NCBI GenBank assembly: GCA_903813345.2
Contig: CAIIXF020000010.1
Span: 35,331,425-35,391,424, forward strand
Origin: Owenia fusiformis
Taxonomy: Eukaryota; Annelida; Polychaeta; Sabellida; Oweniidae
Length of the DNA: 60,000 nt
Direction: 5' to 3'
The notes under the pieces are model-generated. The model worked only from the letters and a program-made list of their open reading frames with translations. It was not told the origin of the DNA and searched no databases. Positions 36,408 to 48,000 of the stretch are shown here, piece by piece. A program made the translations under genes and the position numbers. Numbering within the stretch: position 1 is the first letter of the stretch; each line of letters begins with the position of its first letter.

Positions 36408-36487
36408 TGTACTTCTACTTAATTTGGCGGCCGTTGTAAAATCCGCCAAATTAATTTGCGCAAAATCAAACAGCAAGTAGAAGTACA
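36408..36487. repeat. Small hairpin element, TGTACTTCTACTT ends
   Basis: TGTACTTCTACTT at 36408-36420 and AAGTAGAAGTACA at 36475-36487 are inverted repeats, with an inner pair AATTTGGCGG / CCGCCAAATT. Confidence 0.7.
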
Positions 36488-37646
36488 GTAGGCAATATAA
36501 AAATTTGAAATATGGAAAAATGGGTATTGATATTTTTGTAAAATTTTGCTATGGTAGTTGCCTTGCTTGCCTGGTTAGGTCCATTTATGTAAAATCAGTG
36601 CTGAGTAAACATGATATAGTTTTGTATTTCCTGTCTCAAAATATGTATTCTCAAATAAAGGTGTGCTACAAACATATTTTTAAGTGAATACTGCTTGTGC
36701 CAACTTGTTCTAAAAACATTGGAATGTATACAAACGTCATTATTAAACTCAATATGTTTTAAATATACATTAATATAGATGTAGTTGCAAATCCATGACA
36801 ATATGATGTGACCACATTATATGTCATTTATCAGTAATCAAACAATGAACCTATTATTTTAGTTCATTTTGTTGACACCTAAGATCAAACAATCTAAACA
36901 AACAAATTACTACGGAAAACTTTTTTAATTTTATATTTTTCGCTACATTAATTACAATAAAGAATTAATATGAAGAACTTATATTATATTGTTTTGTATC
37001 ATATAGTATGATAAAATCAACAGTTTTATGTAGTATATGTCGAATTTTCAAATAAATATGATAAAACCATTTCATGAGTTGTGACATAAATGGTGTTCCA
37101 GAAGTAACAGGACTGGTGCTGGCATTTTGTCAATTCTGCATCGAATTTTACTTTGAAGTAGTGCAATTCACCTTTTACAATACAACAATTCCTGTTTGTT
37201 TTATTAGTTGCTTTGTAGTAATGGTGTTGCTATACAACCCAGATTCAAGTATACTTTCATAATAATAACATTCAATTTCCTGCACAATTCAGAGTTGAGT
37301 TCTTGAAAATACCCAATTTGAAGCCACCTTGACGACGCGCCTGCCCGGAAGTCAGCATCAAAGACAATTGTAGCTATAGAGGAGCTAGGTCCTGAGGTCT
37401 AAGATAATGTACCATACTCTTCCGACCATGCAATATCTAATTTTTATTACTTATTATGGGGAATAGCATGCTAATCAGCGCGGTAAGACCTTTAAAGATG
37501 AGAATAGCCGTCTCCAAGTTGTCCTATCGACCCTACGTGTAATGTCCTCAAGTCTGTTCACTGATGTGTTTGAGTCATGGATACAGAGTGTTACTCTTGG
37601 ACTGACCAAAGAAGACCCTACTTTTCAAAGTAGAGGATACATAGGC
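36488..37646. other. Intergenic, nothing recognised
   Basis: AT-rich sequence between the two convergent genes. Short open frames only; a G+C-richer patch at 37325-37640 without a recognisable gene. Confidence 0.5.
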
Positions 37647-37855
37647 AGGCCCGTAGCCAGGGGGGGTTTGTAGGGTTCGGGCGAAACCCCCCCCCCCTGG
37701 CCAAAAATTATTTCAAAATCATGCAGTTTTTCACCATTTTGAGCACTTCTCAAGTGATTTTAGCCATATTTGGGCCAAAATTGTCAAATGTGAACCCCCC
37801 TGGACATTTTTGAAAACTGAACCCCCCCCCCTTGGCAAATCCAGGCTACGGGCCT
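37647..37855. mobile_element. Foldback element, GGCCCGTAGCC ends, copy 1
   Basis: Ends AGGCCCGTAGCCAGG and CCAGGCTACGGGCCT are inverted repeats, followed inward by G or C runs. The interior has TTTCACCATTTTGAGCA and TAGCCATATTTGG. The same element is found in opposite orientation at 52785-52988. Confidence 0.85.
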
Positions 37856-38635
37856 GTAGGAATACCAAATGATGTATTTAGCAAATGTAAATTCCCACCA
37901 GATGTTGGATTTAAACTTTGATATGGGATGTGCAAAATGCTTAAAAAGTCTCTGTTACTTTCTGCGTCTAATGTTGCCTCGGTTATGTTGATGTCATGTT
38001 ACCATAGCAACCATATCTCTACCCGATTTTCATCAGTTTTGTCGAAACAAGGAACAATACATGAAAGTACATTATGTAAAAATTTGAAGATGATTGGTGC
38101 ATATTTAACAAAATACCAGCACCAGTCCTGTTACTTTTACAATACCCTGTATACACTATGATGGCAAGTAATTGAAATGAAAATCTTGAATTATTTGAAA
38201 CACAATGATTTTGATACCAAATTTTTAACTGATTAAAATAGTAAATTTACTGTCATATAAAGATGGCAGTTGTGAACTTGTATTGATAATTTAATATGAG
38301 TATATGAGAAAATTGGTTAACGTGGACCCTTGCCATGTTTGAAATATGTTATCTAATGTTGCATTAAAAGGAAAATTATATCATCTCTTGAATTAGACAT
38401 CACTATTGGACATTCAAACATGACCGTGCTCTATTCGAATTTCTCAACCAATCAGAATGCAGCATAGCCAATATAGAACGTTCTCTAATTCTCCATAGAT
38501 GCACGACCATGCTCTATTCAATCTGCAATTTGCATTGTTTTGAGTGACGTCACATCTCAGCTGCACATCTGGGGCTCTGTCCGGGGATAGCTGTTCTTCC
38601 ACAGACACGGTTTTTACTAATTTTTATGTTTGAAT
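37856..38635. other. Intergenic, nothing recognised
   Basis: No gene. A partial direct repeat, GACCGTGCTCTATTC / GACCATGCTCTATTC, lies at about 38420 and 38507. Confidence 0.5.
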
Positions 38636-38796
38636 CGGAATAAATCATGATAGGCCATTCAATATGGTGAAATTCAGCACTCGTTGGACAGAATGTTAGT
38701 ACAAATGCACTCACCTTCGGTTCGTGCTTTGTACAACATTCTGTCCAACTCGTGCTGAATTTCACCATATTGAATGGCCTATCATTATTTATTCCT
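38636..38796. repeat. Near-perfect hairpin element, about 160 bp
   Basis: Left arm includes GATAGGCCATTCAATATGGT and GAAATTCAGCAC; the right arm is its reverse complement with very few mismatches (TGGACAGAATGTT and GTACAAA also paired), leaving a loop of about 20 bases around CACTCACCTTCGG. Confidence 0.92.
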
Positions 38797-39319
38797 TAAT
38801 TTAAGAATTGATTCATTTTCTTAAACTATGTTTTGTTACATTAGTGAATACTCTTTCGACTAAGATTTACCATTCTGACAATGTATTATCCCATAGAACA
38901 AATTCATAGTTTGGATTAAGAGAAGCCATCCATCCATCAATTTGTCCATCGATCCACCCTTTTGTCTGTCAATGTCATAACGCAAATGCACCTCTGGGCA
39001 TACTTTGCTGTACTCCCACAAAATATATTAGATTCATATTCATATAAATAAATACACAATCCTTGGACTTTCTGATATTAAATTTTCTGAAGTTATCATC
39101 TAAGCTTGAAAACAGATTTCCTAACTGAAAAGTTACTAGTTGTTTTAAAGTACATATCTTTTCGAATTAAACTATTTTGCAGCTATTAGCCTTTAAACAC
39201 ATATTTATCACTCTGGCATTTTTGTAGAAAGTCTCATAGATTCACAATTAACATGGACTGAGGGTCAATAAGCCTAGTGTTCATGTACAGTAGACATAGC
39301 TTATGATGAATGAGCTTGT

Positions 39320-39475
39320 ATTCACAATAAAGGCTGACGGCTAGCGGATTAACCAACTATTTTATGGGCAACTCATTTAAATATGAACAGTACCTACCAC
39401 CTTTTCATTCATATTTAAATGACTTGTTCATAAAAAGTAGGTTAATCGCTAGCCGCCAGCCGTTATTTGCATCTG
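39320..39475. repeat. Hairpin element with GGCTAGCG arms
   Basis: Left GGCTGACGGCTAGCGGATTA and CATTTAAATATGAA, right TTCATATTTAAATGA and TAATCGCTAGCCGCCAGCC, form a stem of about 65 bp with small mismatches. Confidence 0.8.
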
Positions 39476-41060
39476 CGAATTTAAGCTAAGAAGATTGGCA
39501 ATGTGGTTATGTACAAATCTCCATTTATTAATTTAGAAAACAAATTGTGATTATACGAAACAGTTTTTGAATCAATAATAGATAATACATTAAAAGAACC
39601 CGAAAATTTTTCTCTGCTTACAGTTAGTATTATTTTGGTATCCCAAAATGGAGTGATTTTGAAAATATGGTAATTATTATAGGGAAGTACTACTTATATA
39701 ATAAGAAAATGCAACAAGAGCCTCCAAATTATTACAACTTTAAGGCATATTTAGATTATTGTTTAAAAATGAAAATGGATTTTAACAGTATGATGGTATG
39801 AGTGAAGAATGTGAATGCATGGGTAATGGAGTGACTTGTATGATTTTTCACCTATATGTATACATTTTAAATTTGATGAAAAAATGTTTAAAAAACAAGA
39901 CACGTCAACATTTTGTAAATATACACACACGATTTTTTATTAAAATTCAACAATGCAAGTCATCATTATAATATAGTATAGAAGAGAACACAAGCGTATA
40001 TAGTCTAGAATTTTAAGTCAGCATATACCATGATGAGGAAAGCATTGAAATAAAATCCTAGACTACATACAATTCAACATAATTATATAGCAAACATAAA
40101 TTCTATAATATAAATATTTATTATGTACATTTTTAAGAAGTATATATTTTATTTTTAAGAATTTAATATCCTCAATTTGGATTTTTTATCAATTGTTAGG
40201 ATCTATAAGGCTATCACCTTATTACAGGCGTAGCGAATAAATCTGCATGTTAATATGGACGGATATCTGTCAAAATAACAACCATTTTGATATAATTACA
40301 CAAGAATAATTTTTCTTATTATTAAAAGTAGTCATACATATTACTTCATTTTAATATACACATGTATAGTAGTATTGCATTTTTATGAATAGTGTAGGTT
40401 GGATAATACTAGAAAACATTGGCATTTTTATCCTCTTCAGTTATGGAAGTTGAATTTATAATCTACTCTGATATTCAAAAACATGAAAATGTGAATTATT
40501 TTGTCAAAATAGACATCGTTATTCCGAGTATTTAAACACGAGAGAAATACTTTAATATCGTAATGTAATAGATGTGTAACATTTTCTCTGTCGAATGTAT
40601 GATGCATGGATTTACATCGATTTTTCTGATAATAAAAGTTAACCCCTATATGGAACAATATCGTCTTAATAACACAATTATATCGGTCTTGGATTTTTTA
40701 CAAACGTACAAATTGTTATCTCCTCTCGTTTACGTTTTAATCTGTAGAATGAAATACACTTATATTGAATGTCATATCGAATATTCCAAAATGGCTGCCT
40801 CGACACTTCTATTTTAACATTGTGATATGTTTATATAGTTGGTGATTTAGAGTGGGTCAAAGTCGAGAGGAAGTCTATTTTGCGAGACGTATCACACTAT
40901 TATCGATTAACGACATAGTATACATGAACAGATACCACAGCACCAAAGCAAACAAACATTTATAGAGTATAAAAATATAGTTCGATATAAGATGATCACC
41001 TAAATGCTATCACCTATAATGTTAAGCTTATCCGGTAAATAACGAATATTTACATTCAAT
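39476..41060. other. Intergenic, nothing recognised
   Basis: AT-rich sequence. Short open frames on both strands around 40437-40817 overlap one another and have no recognisable content. Confidence 0.5.
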
Positions 41061-41357
41061 GAGGATTGGCTCCCAGAGTGCAACATCGATATTCTGTACC
41101 ATATATGGGCATGTCGTGATACAAGATTCGAATTCAAACAGCCGCCATTTTGTTCACTTCAACATTTGAATCGTGAATTTTGGTCTCATTTCCTAACGAT
41201 AAATTCCAAATTTCACAAGAAATGATCGAGATATTGGTTCGAATCTTTTGATCTGTTCATTGAAAATTTATAGTCGGTTATAATTTCAGAAAATAACGAT
41301 ATTTCGACGTTTTCATTGTTGGAAAATATCGAGTTTCGATCCTGGGAGCCAATCCTC
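41061..41357. mobile_element. Small inverted-repeat element, GAGGATTGGCTCCCAG ends, 297 bp
   Basis: GAGGATTGGCTCCCAG at the left and CTGGGAGCCAATCCTC at the right are perfect 16 bp inverted repeats. The subterminal regions also pair (ATCGATATT and AATATCGAG-like). No coding capacity and no clear target duplication. Confidence 0.8.
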
Positions 41358-42493
41358 CTTAAGTAACATTTAAGGTGCCGCCACTCACATATTTTTAATC
41401 TTACAGAACATTATGCAATTTTGACTTCGGGTTTGGGTTGTGTTTTATGGCGAGTGCCGTGTTATATAAATTATGATCCCCTGGGTAATATTTTCCCCTT
41501 CCTATATAGCTTGCACATGTTCTGATTGGCTATGAACTAATGGAGAATATATTTTTCTATTCACCGTTCTATCAAACAGTCACCTTTTGGTAAATCAATG
41601 AATTTATGGTATATTGGCTAGATCGATGACGTCATTGGTTGGAAGTCACAATTGTCCAATCAAATGGATTGCTGCATTAATTTGTTGTTATTTTTGAAAG
41701 TACAACGATTGACATCACCTAAATCAGCCAATATATCACAGCTTTGATTTCCCAAAATATGGCAGGGTTTTTCGGACAGGTATATTGCATTATAAATCCA
41801 TATACAGGGGACCACAACTTTCATACTAAATGGAATGTCTATACATTGGTGGGAATTATACAAGGGAATATATATATTATATACATAAGGATGATAATAC
41901 AATAAGAATAATTACAATGGTAGCAAAAGTAGCCTATTTTATCAATTTCTTCACTGAAATTTGAAGGACGTATTTCAGCTTTTGATACTTCTTTACAATT
42001 TTAGAGTTTAATTTCTTTACAATTTTGGAGTTTAAGCCTCTTATGGTTAATTACATTAGCACTTCCTACTCTATAATGCAATGTAAAGTATGATCTTACT
42101 GTTATTTCATTGAGTTGTTTTTAAATAATTATAAGTTTTAACTGAAGTTAGTATCGGAGAAGTGATTCATACATTATATACAGTAAAACATTCAGCAGCG
42201 TCCAGTTAGCACAAGGCAGATCACCCTCTTTTAAATGCCATGGCGACCTTTTTTTAATCCTCAAACCAGAAAAACATTATTTCAATAAGGGTTATAAAAT
42301 AGAAAAGCATTTGATATTTATATAACAGGATCGGTTTCTGAAGTCAGGGAGTGTTTCATTTACATTGAATCACGTGTTTGGTTGTCATGGCATTATATAT
42401 AAAGAGGATGTATCGTAGTCTTCACAATAAAACTTAATTTTCTATGCGCATTCTACAAATAAAAGTGTTCCAGATCACCAGTTACAGATTTTA
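41358..42493. other. Intergenic, nothing recognised
   Basis: AT-rich sequence with no gene or repeat that I can name. Confidence 0.5.
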
Positions 42494-42566
42494 CTGCATG
42501 TGTCTTTAATTTTAACCTGCATGTGTCTTTAATTTTAACCTGCAATGTGTCTTTAATTTTAACCTA
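42494..42566. repeat. About 25 bp tandem repeat, 3 copies
   Basis: Three copies of a unit like CATGTGTCTTTAATTTTAAC plus CTG. Confidence 0.85.
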
Positions 42567-42714
42567 GACTTACAATGTACCATATATCGATTCAAAATTA
42601 TCCTAGACGGGCAATCAATAATTGATTATACAAATATATATTCTATAGGTACACTTCCACCAGAGGAAACCTTCTTCTCTTATGTTAACCATATTCTCCC
42701 TAAAACGAAGACAT

Positions 42715-42975
42715 TCAAGTATAACCATGGGCAGCGCGAGCCGCGAACCAGCGGTGAAAGGCCATCCATTATTGACAATGGGTAGCTCGAACCAGCAGTA
42801 ACATGCCATCCAATTTTAATCATGGGTATCTCAGACCACTAATGGAAGTCCCTTCAGTTTTACCATGGACAACTCGAACAACCCATGGAATGCCATTCCA
42901 TTAAAATCATGGACAGCTAGAACCACCAATGGAAGGTCATCAAATTCTAGCCATGGGCAGCTAGAATCCGCTATG
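42715..42975. repeat. Degenerate tandem repeat, about 58 bp unit
   Basis: About five diverged units around CCATGG(G/A)CAGCTCGAACCA, each with a following AATGCCATCCA-like part. Short open frames here on both strands are by-products of the repeat. Confidence 0.7.
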
Positions 42976-44179
42976 GAGGGATATTGTGTCAAAACAAGTC
43001 TGTCTAAATTGAACAATGAAACATCGCATGCCGAAATTTATCAGCTAGTGTCTATTCATATAGGGGGTAAGCCTACTATCGAAAAACAATTGCAATCAAT
43101 GCCATTTACGTCAACACTTTGCATGGAAATTCACCTTTGAATAGGAAAGAAGACCGTAATAACAGCTAAATTGCCGTTAATTGTCATCCATTGTCGTCTA
43201 TTGATTGGCTGCTTGGTATAAATGATATAGGCACACGTCTAGTACATGTATATCTATATAAAAGGACGGATGTTCGTCGTTTTTCTTTCAAGTGGACGGA
43301 ATTCGAGAGTATCATTACTTGTATCATCACATCCATTACTATCACACGTAGTTAAAATCTCCGAGCATTTCTATTTACCATATCTACTAATTGCCATATT
43401 TGGGGCCCTGTATAGTTCATTATTCCGATTTACGAGGGACCGGAATTTTAAACATTTTTTCATCTTCCGTTCCTGTTTACAATCGATTGAGTTTCATAAT
43501 GTTGTATTACTATGACATGAGCTGGTCACATCACACGGACAGACGTGTAGGTATGAACACCGTGCATCAACAGCAGGTATTCCTTCCTCGATGGATCCAA
43601 CGACTAGCTTTACATTCACATTAAATTGTACTTTTCCTGGTTCCGTATAAGCAGATATCAGTATTCTTGTCATCGCTGAATTTTGCTTCTCACAGATAAT
43701 ATAGATCAAATAAACGAAAATTGCCAGTTATAAGCAGGGCATATTAAACATTTTACACAGTGGGTATTATTTCCTTGTCTCTTTCTTTTGCATTCTACGT
43801 TTTTCGACCTGTACATTATCATCCACATGTATACGTTAGGCATTTCCCAATTGCAAATGGACGGATTCTTGGAATTGGAGTTACAGACACACGATCATTT
43901 TTGATATTTGTGTCACACGACGTTATGTAGTCTTAATCATGAATATAGGACGACAACGTCAAAGGAATCCTCTATATGTAGCGTTCACATAATAAATAGT
44001 TAAGTGTTGGATATAGTTAAATCAACTTTATAGAATAATTTCATCGATAATTCGTTTGAGATAGTTTAAGGCGACACTCATTCGTCAAGGCAAACATATA
44101 GGATAGAAAAACGTTTGAACGTCGTTTTAATTTTCACAATGAGAATTTAGATTCCTTCCTAACGACATTTGTAAGTTGG
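42976..44179. other. Downstream flank of the K2P channel gene, nothing recognised
   Basis: No repeat or gene that I can support; short overlapping open frames only. Part may be 3' UTR of the minus-strand channel gene. Confidence 0.4.
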
Positions 44180-44185
44180 TTTATT
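44180..44185 (-). terminator. Possible polyadenylation signal of the K2P channel gene
   Basis: AATAAA on the minus strand, only about 26 bases after the TGA. A very short 3' UTR would result; a more distal signal is just as possible. Confidence 0.3.
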
Positions 44186-44210
44186 CACGCTTGAGATGTT
44201 GTTTGCTTAG

Positions 44211-45010
44211 TCACTCCTCGTCGTCCTCTACTTTCTTCTTATCAATGATGCCCAATTTCTGGCCAACCCAAGTGAATTTAGCAACGATCTCATCCTGCAT
44301 CAAGCTGAAGCACATGGAGACGATCGCCATTCCAAACAACATGTAAACAGAGCTGAGAATCATCTGTACTTGTGCTTGGGACGTCTCAAAGTTCGCCGCT
44401 CCTGGGACTACATCCCCGAACCCAATAGTGGTAAGAGTGACGAAACAGAAATAGGACGCCTTGAGTGGCGGCCATGCTTCCCAGACTCCGAAGAGGAGAG
44501 CTCCTCCGAAAATGTATCCGGCAATTACGACCATAGTGATGGTGAGGGGTACGGTTATTTTCTCGTCTTCTTCATCTTCGTCGTCGGAGTCATCATCGAT
44601 TATCATCGGACCGGCCCTTGGTGGTGGCGGACCGGGTAGCGTCTCTGGGAATGGTGATTTCGAGCCAAGAGAGCTTCGTTGGCGCGTGGACGATGTTGCC
44701 GATGGAGGTCGGGGTTTATTCGGGTCAGCACCGACCGGTGCGTTCTGCCCAGGATTGAACCCAATATCCCCTTTGCCAGAATTCCACGCGGGGCCTCCTC
44801 TTGACGGAGAGTCGATCTCAACAACTTTGGTTTTATCTCTCCTTCTGCAACAGCCACAACAACAGACCTTAGCGTAGATGAATCTGAAGATGTCGGCCAT
44901 GACGTCACCGATGTTAGCGAGGCACAACAACATGAGTGGGATCCCAAGGGTGGCGTAGGCGATGCATACGAGTCTCCCCCAAAAGGTCTTCGGTGCAATA
45001 TTCCCATAGC
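44211..45010 (-). CDS. K2P channel coding exon 2 (first filter to C-terminus)
   Basis: Begins GYGNIAPKTFWGRL, then LGIPLMLLCLANIGDVMAD (TM2) and a cysteine cluster KVCCCGCCRRR right after the membrane, a candidate palmitoylation site. The TM2-TM3 loop is rich in Pro and Ser and ends in an acidic run (IDDDSDDEDEEDEK). TM3 is TMVVIAGYIFGGALLFGVW, the second filter is TLTTIGFGDVVPG, and TM4 is SSVYMLFGMAIVSMCFSLM. The open frame runs on upstream of 45010, but that part is translated intron. Confidence 0.95.
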
Positions 45011-48000
45011 CTGAAAAACAGCAAATCACAATTGTTAGACAGTCTAAAAGTATTCCTGGTGGTTTAAATCCTAATTGTATGCCACGTTTGATCTTTGACG
45101 ATATGATAACAACATACATATTAGATGAAAACAATCTTTCAAACAAGGGCCATATTAAGCCGTGAAAACATGAAATATTCAAAATGTACAAAATTGTTGA
45201 TATTATATATTGTTTATATTTACTGCAAACATACGTTACACTGTAAACACTGTATATACTGTAAACTTTACAGTATAAAATAGATACGATATCGGATGTT
45301 TTGTATATTATAGATATTTTGATAAACATCACCAAAAGAATGATACTCGATGGAGAAATGCTTGACATATATATTTAGTATTTACGAAACATCTTCAATA
45401 CAATGTAGTTTGTATGAAACATTAAGTATTTGTCTCTATGAGCTCTGTATAAGTGCTAAGAGAACGACGACATTCATCAATAATACATTTTTAATTAGTA
45501 TTTGTATTGTGCTTTACTTCCCATTGTTGCTGTTGCCGGTGAATACAATTTTAACCAGAAAAAGGCATTTGACACGAAATGGAGAGAAATCTCCGAGAAA
45601 AAACAGAATCAAAGACAGCCAAGTAGACACTACTCTGTCCTGTACAGAAATGAAAGAAAATAATAGATGTCATATTCAAAATTTAGAGAGAAATTGGGTG
45701 AAATTTTCATGGAATGGGTAAGGTTTTTTTGCGCAAGTGTGCAACTGACATCGGTATGTGTGATGGAGTTTGTATGGCGGTCGGCATAGGAATTTCTATT
45801 GTGTTTACCTATTAGATCCCTTGAATAATTCCGCATGGATTTTATGCCTTTCCATGCAAAATATAAGCAAATGCAAAAAATCTAAGAATAAAAAAATTAA
45901 CATGGATAAACTGATATTGGAAATTGTGGGAAATGTCAAGAAATTGATAAATTGAATCATATTTTACGGATAGAACGTGTAAAATTATTAAGCAAATGCG
46001 GACTATTTTTGAGAGAGACCAACATGCGCATTGATTTTTCTATTCTCTGCTACTACTACCGCTAGAGAAAATATCTCTATTGTCGTTTTCAAAATGAAAA
46101 ATGTAGTAAAAATAATGGAATTAGCAGGAAATAAAGTACAGTCTGATACTTAAAAACCTTAATTGTACAAAGTACCGCAAAATCAGGCATTTCATTCAAA
46201 TTTGAGAGAGAAATCGTGATGAAGAAGTATTACGAAAGAGGATATTCAGACAAGGGTAAACACTTCGAGCAAGTTGTCGATCTCAATGCGAGGGGTACAT
46301 TTTATAGCACTTGTTATATAAAATAAGACTTATGTATGTTTTTGTTTGTGTCTTCTTCTACTAAATTCCGCTTCATTGATTTTGGATTTTTATGAATCAA
46401 GATCCACCCATAGTGTGATTGTTATTCTTTACCATGATATGTGATCTTGGTGTTCATATCGTTTGCATTTTTGTTGTCAAACACTGTTGAGTAGGGTGCA
46501 GACCGAAAACGCTGACTTGTGTACTAATGCATGGGCATAGCAATTCACGAAGCAGGTGAGATAGTATCTGCCTCCTCAATTTTGAACATAATACATATTT
46601 ACTCAGACGTTTGGGTGAGGGTTAGATTTTCTTTCCAGAACAACTTTACTTTCTATGCCGTTGACTGTGCCATTAAGGTATCATTTGAAAGTGTAACTGC
46701 CGGTGATGGAACAAATATTCGGACACTTCTGATTGGTTCCGAGAAATTATTTTCATTTGACACACCACATAGTAACATGAGTGCAAAATGGCATGCGGAT
46801 TGACGGAAGTCGATTATGTGTATAATACAATCTCACGCATACTAAACCACGGTGTATTAATTTCGAAAGATAATTATAAAAAATAACAATGTAAGGAAAA
46901 TCCAATTGCCACAATTAATAAATTCCATGCGTTTTTCTATATTACAAAACAACATTGAGACAACTCATTTGATTAAACTATTAAATAGCCTTATACTTAA
47001 TAAGTCGTCGTGTTTGTTCACTTGAACCTCGTAAATCCAGACCCTTATTTTAATCAACTCGGATTACCGTAAATTTTAATGAAATAACAAAAAAGTCATA
47101 AAAACTTGAATTCTTTAAAATCAGTTCAGGCTTGTCGTGAGACAACACGGGAACTACAGGTACCTGGGGAATTGTTGTCCCCTTTCGATGTGTCACCCAT
47201 TAACCCTGTTATAATATAAACTAACAAGAAAATAAGTTGTACTTTTAAGTTTTACTTCTTCCGTTGTGAATAAAAAGTCCATGTGGTGTGACAATCAAAT
47301 TAATGAGGAGAACGACATCATCTGTGGCAAATCATATCAATCCCATCAAAGTATATCTATCACCCCCGCCCCATCATTTACCAAAATATCTTATCAATAT
47401 TAAATGATAATAATAAATAAATGAAAAACAAATAGAAACATATAGAAGCATCTACGTAATAATTAACTCGTACATACAGGTCACTAGAAGCATCTTTATC
47501 AAAATGCCTTTCTCAAAACTCGCATCTTTTGAAAGTCTGAAAGTATGACTAAAATCCTGATATGAACTGTTTTAGGGTCACCTAGCTGAAGGCGTTAGGA
47601 AATTTACTGAAGTATCATATTTTAATCAAGCTTACATAATATAACGTACACACATATTTAAATGTCCATCTCCAAAATGAATGATAGATCTAGACATGCT
47701 GAATAAGTGATACAGGGTGACCCCAAAAAATGCAACCCTCCATTTCTTCTATATATTTCTTAAATGGATGTAAATTGCTCTGAGATTTGGCACACAAGGA
47801 CTTCATTCAATGTGGGATCCTCTGGCAAAGTTTTAATAATCCAAAATGTAGACAAACAAGTCAAATGAGATGTTTTGGAACATTGGAACTTGTTTTTTCA
47901 TTTCCGATTGCATGTTAATCCCAAATATATCTTTAATACTGTTTTGGACTTTCACTGATTGATGGCCGTTCTTTTTCTTGATACCTTGGGGAAATCTCAT

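Noticed and set aside
42615-43140. Open frames on both strands near 42.6-43.1 kb
   Set aside because: They follow a degenerate 58 bp tandem repeat and show no domain.
44370-44877. Plus-strand open frames over the K2P exon
   Set aside because: Shadows of the channel exon on the opposite strand, with low-complexity Ser/Pro content.
45011-45368. Upstream extension of the K2P exon 2 frame to an ATG at 45368
   Set aside because: It is translated intron; a clear acceptor at 45011-45012 joins to the first-pore exon and restores GYG.
46531-46803. A 90-codon open frame in the K2P intron
   Set aside because: No recognisable domain or splice support, and of a length expected by chance in a window of this size.
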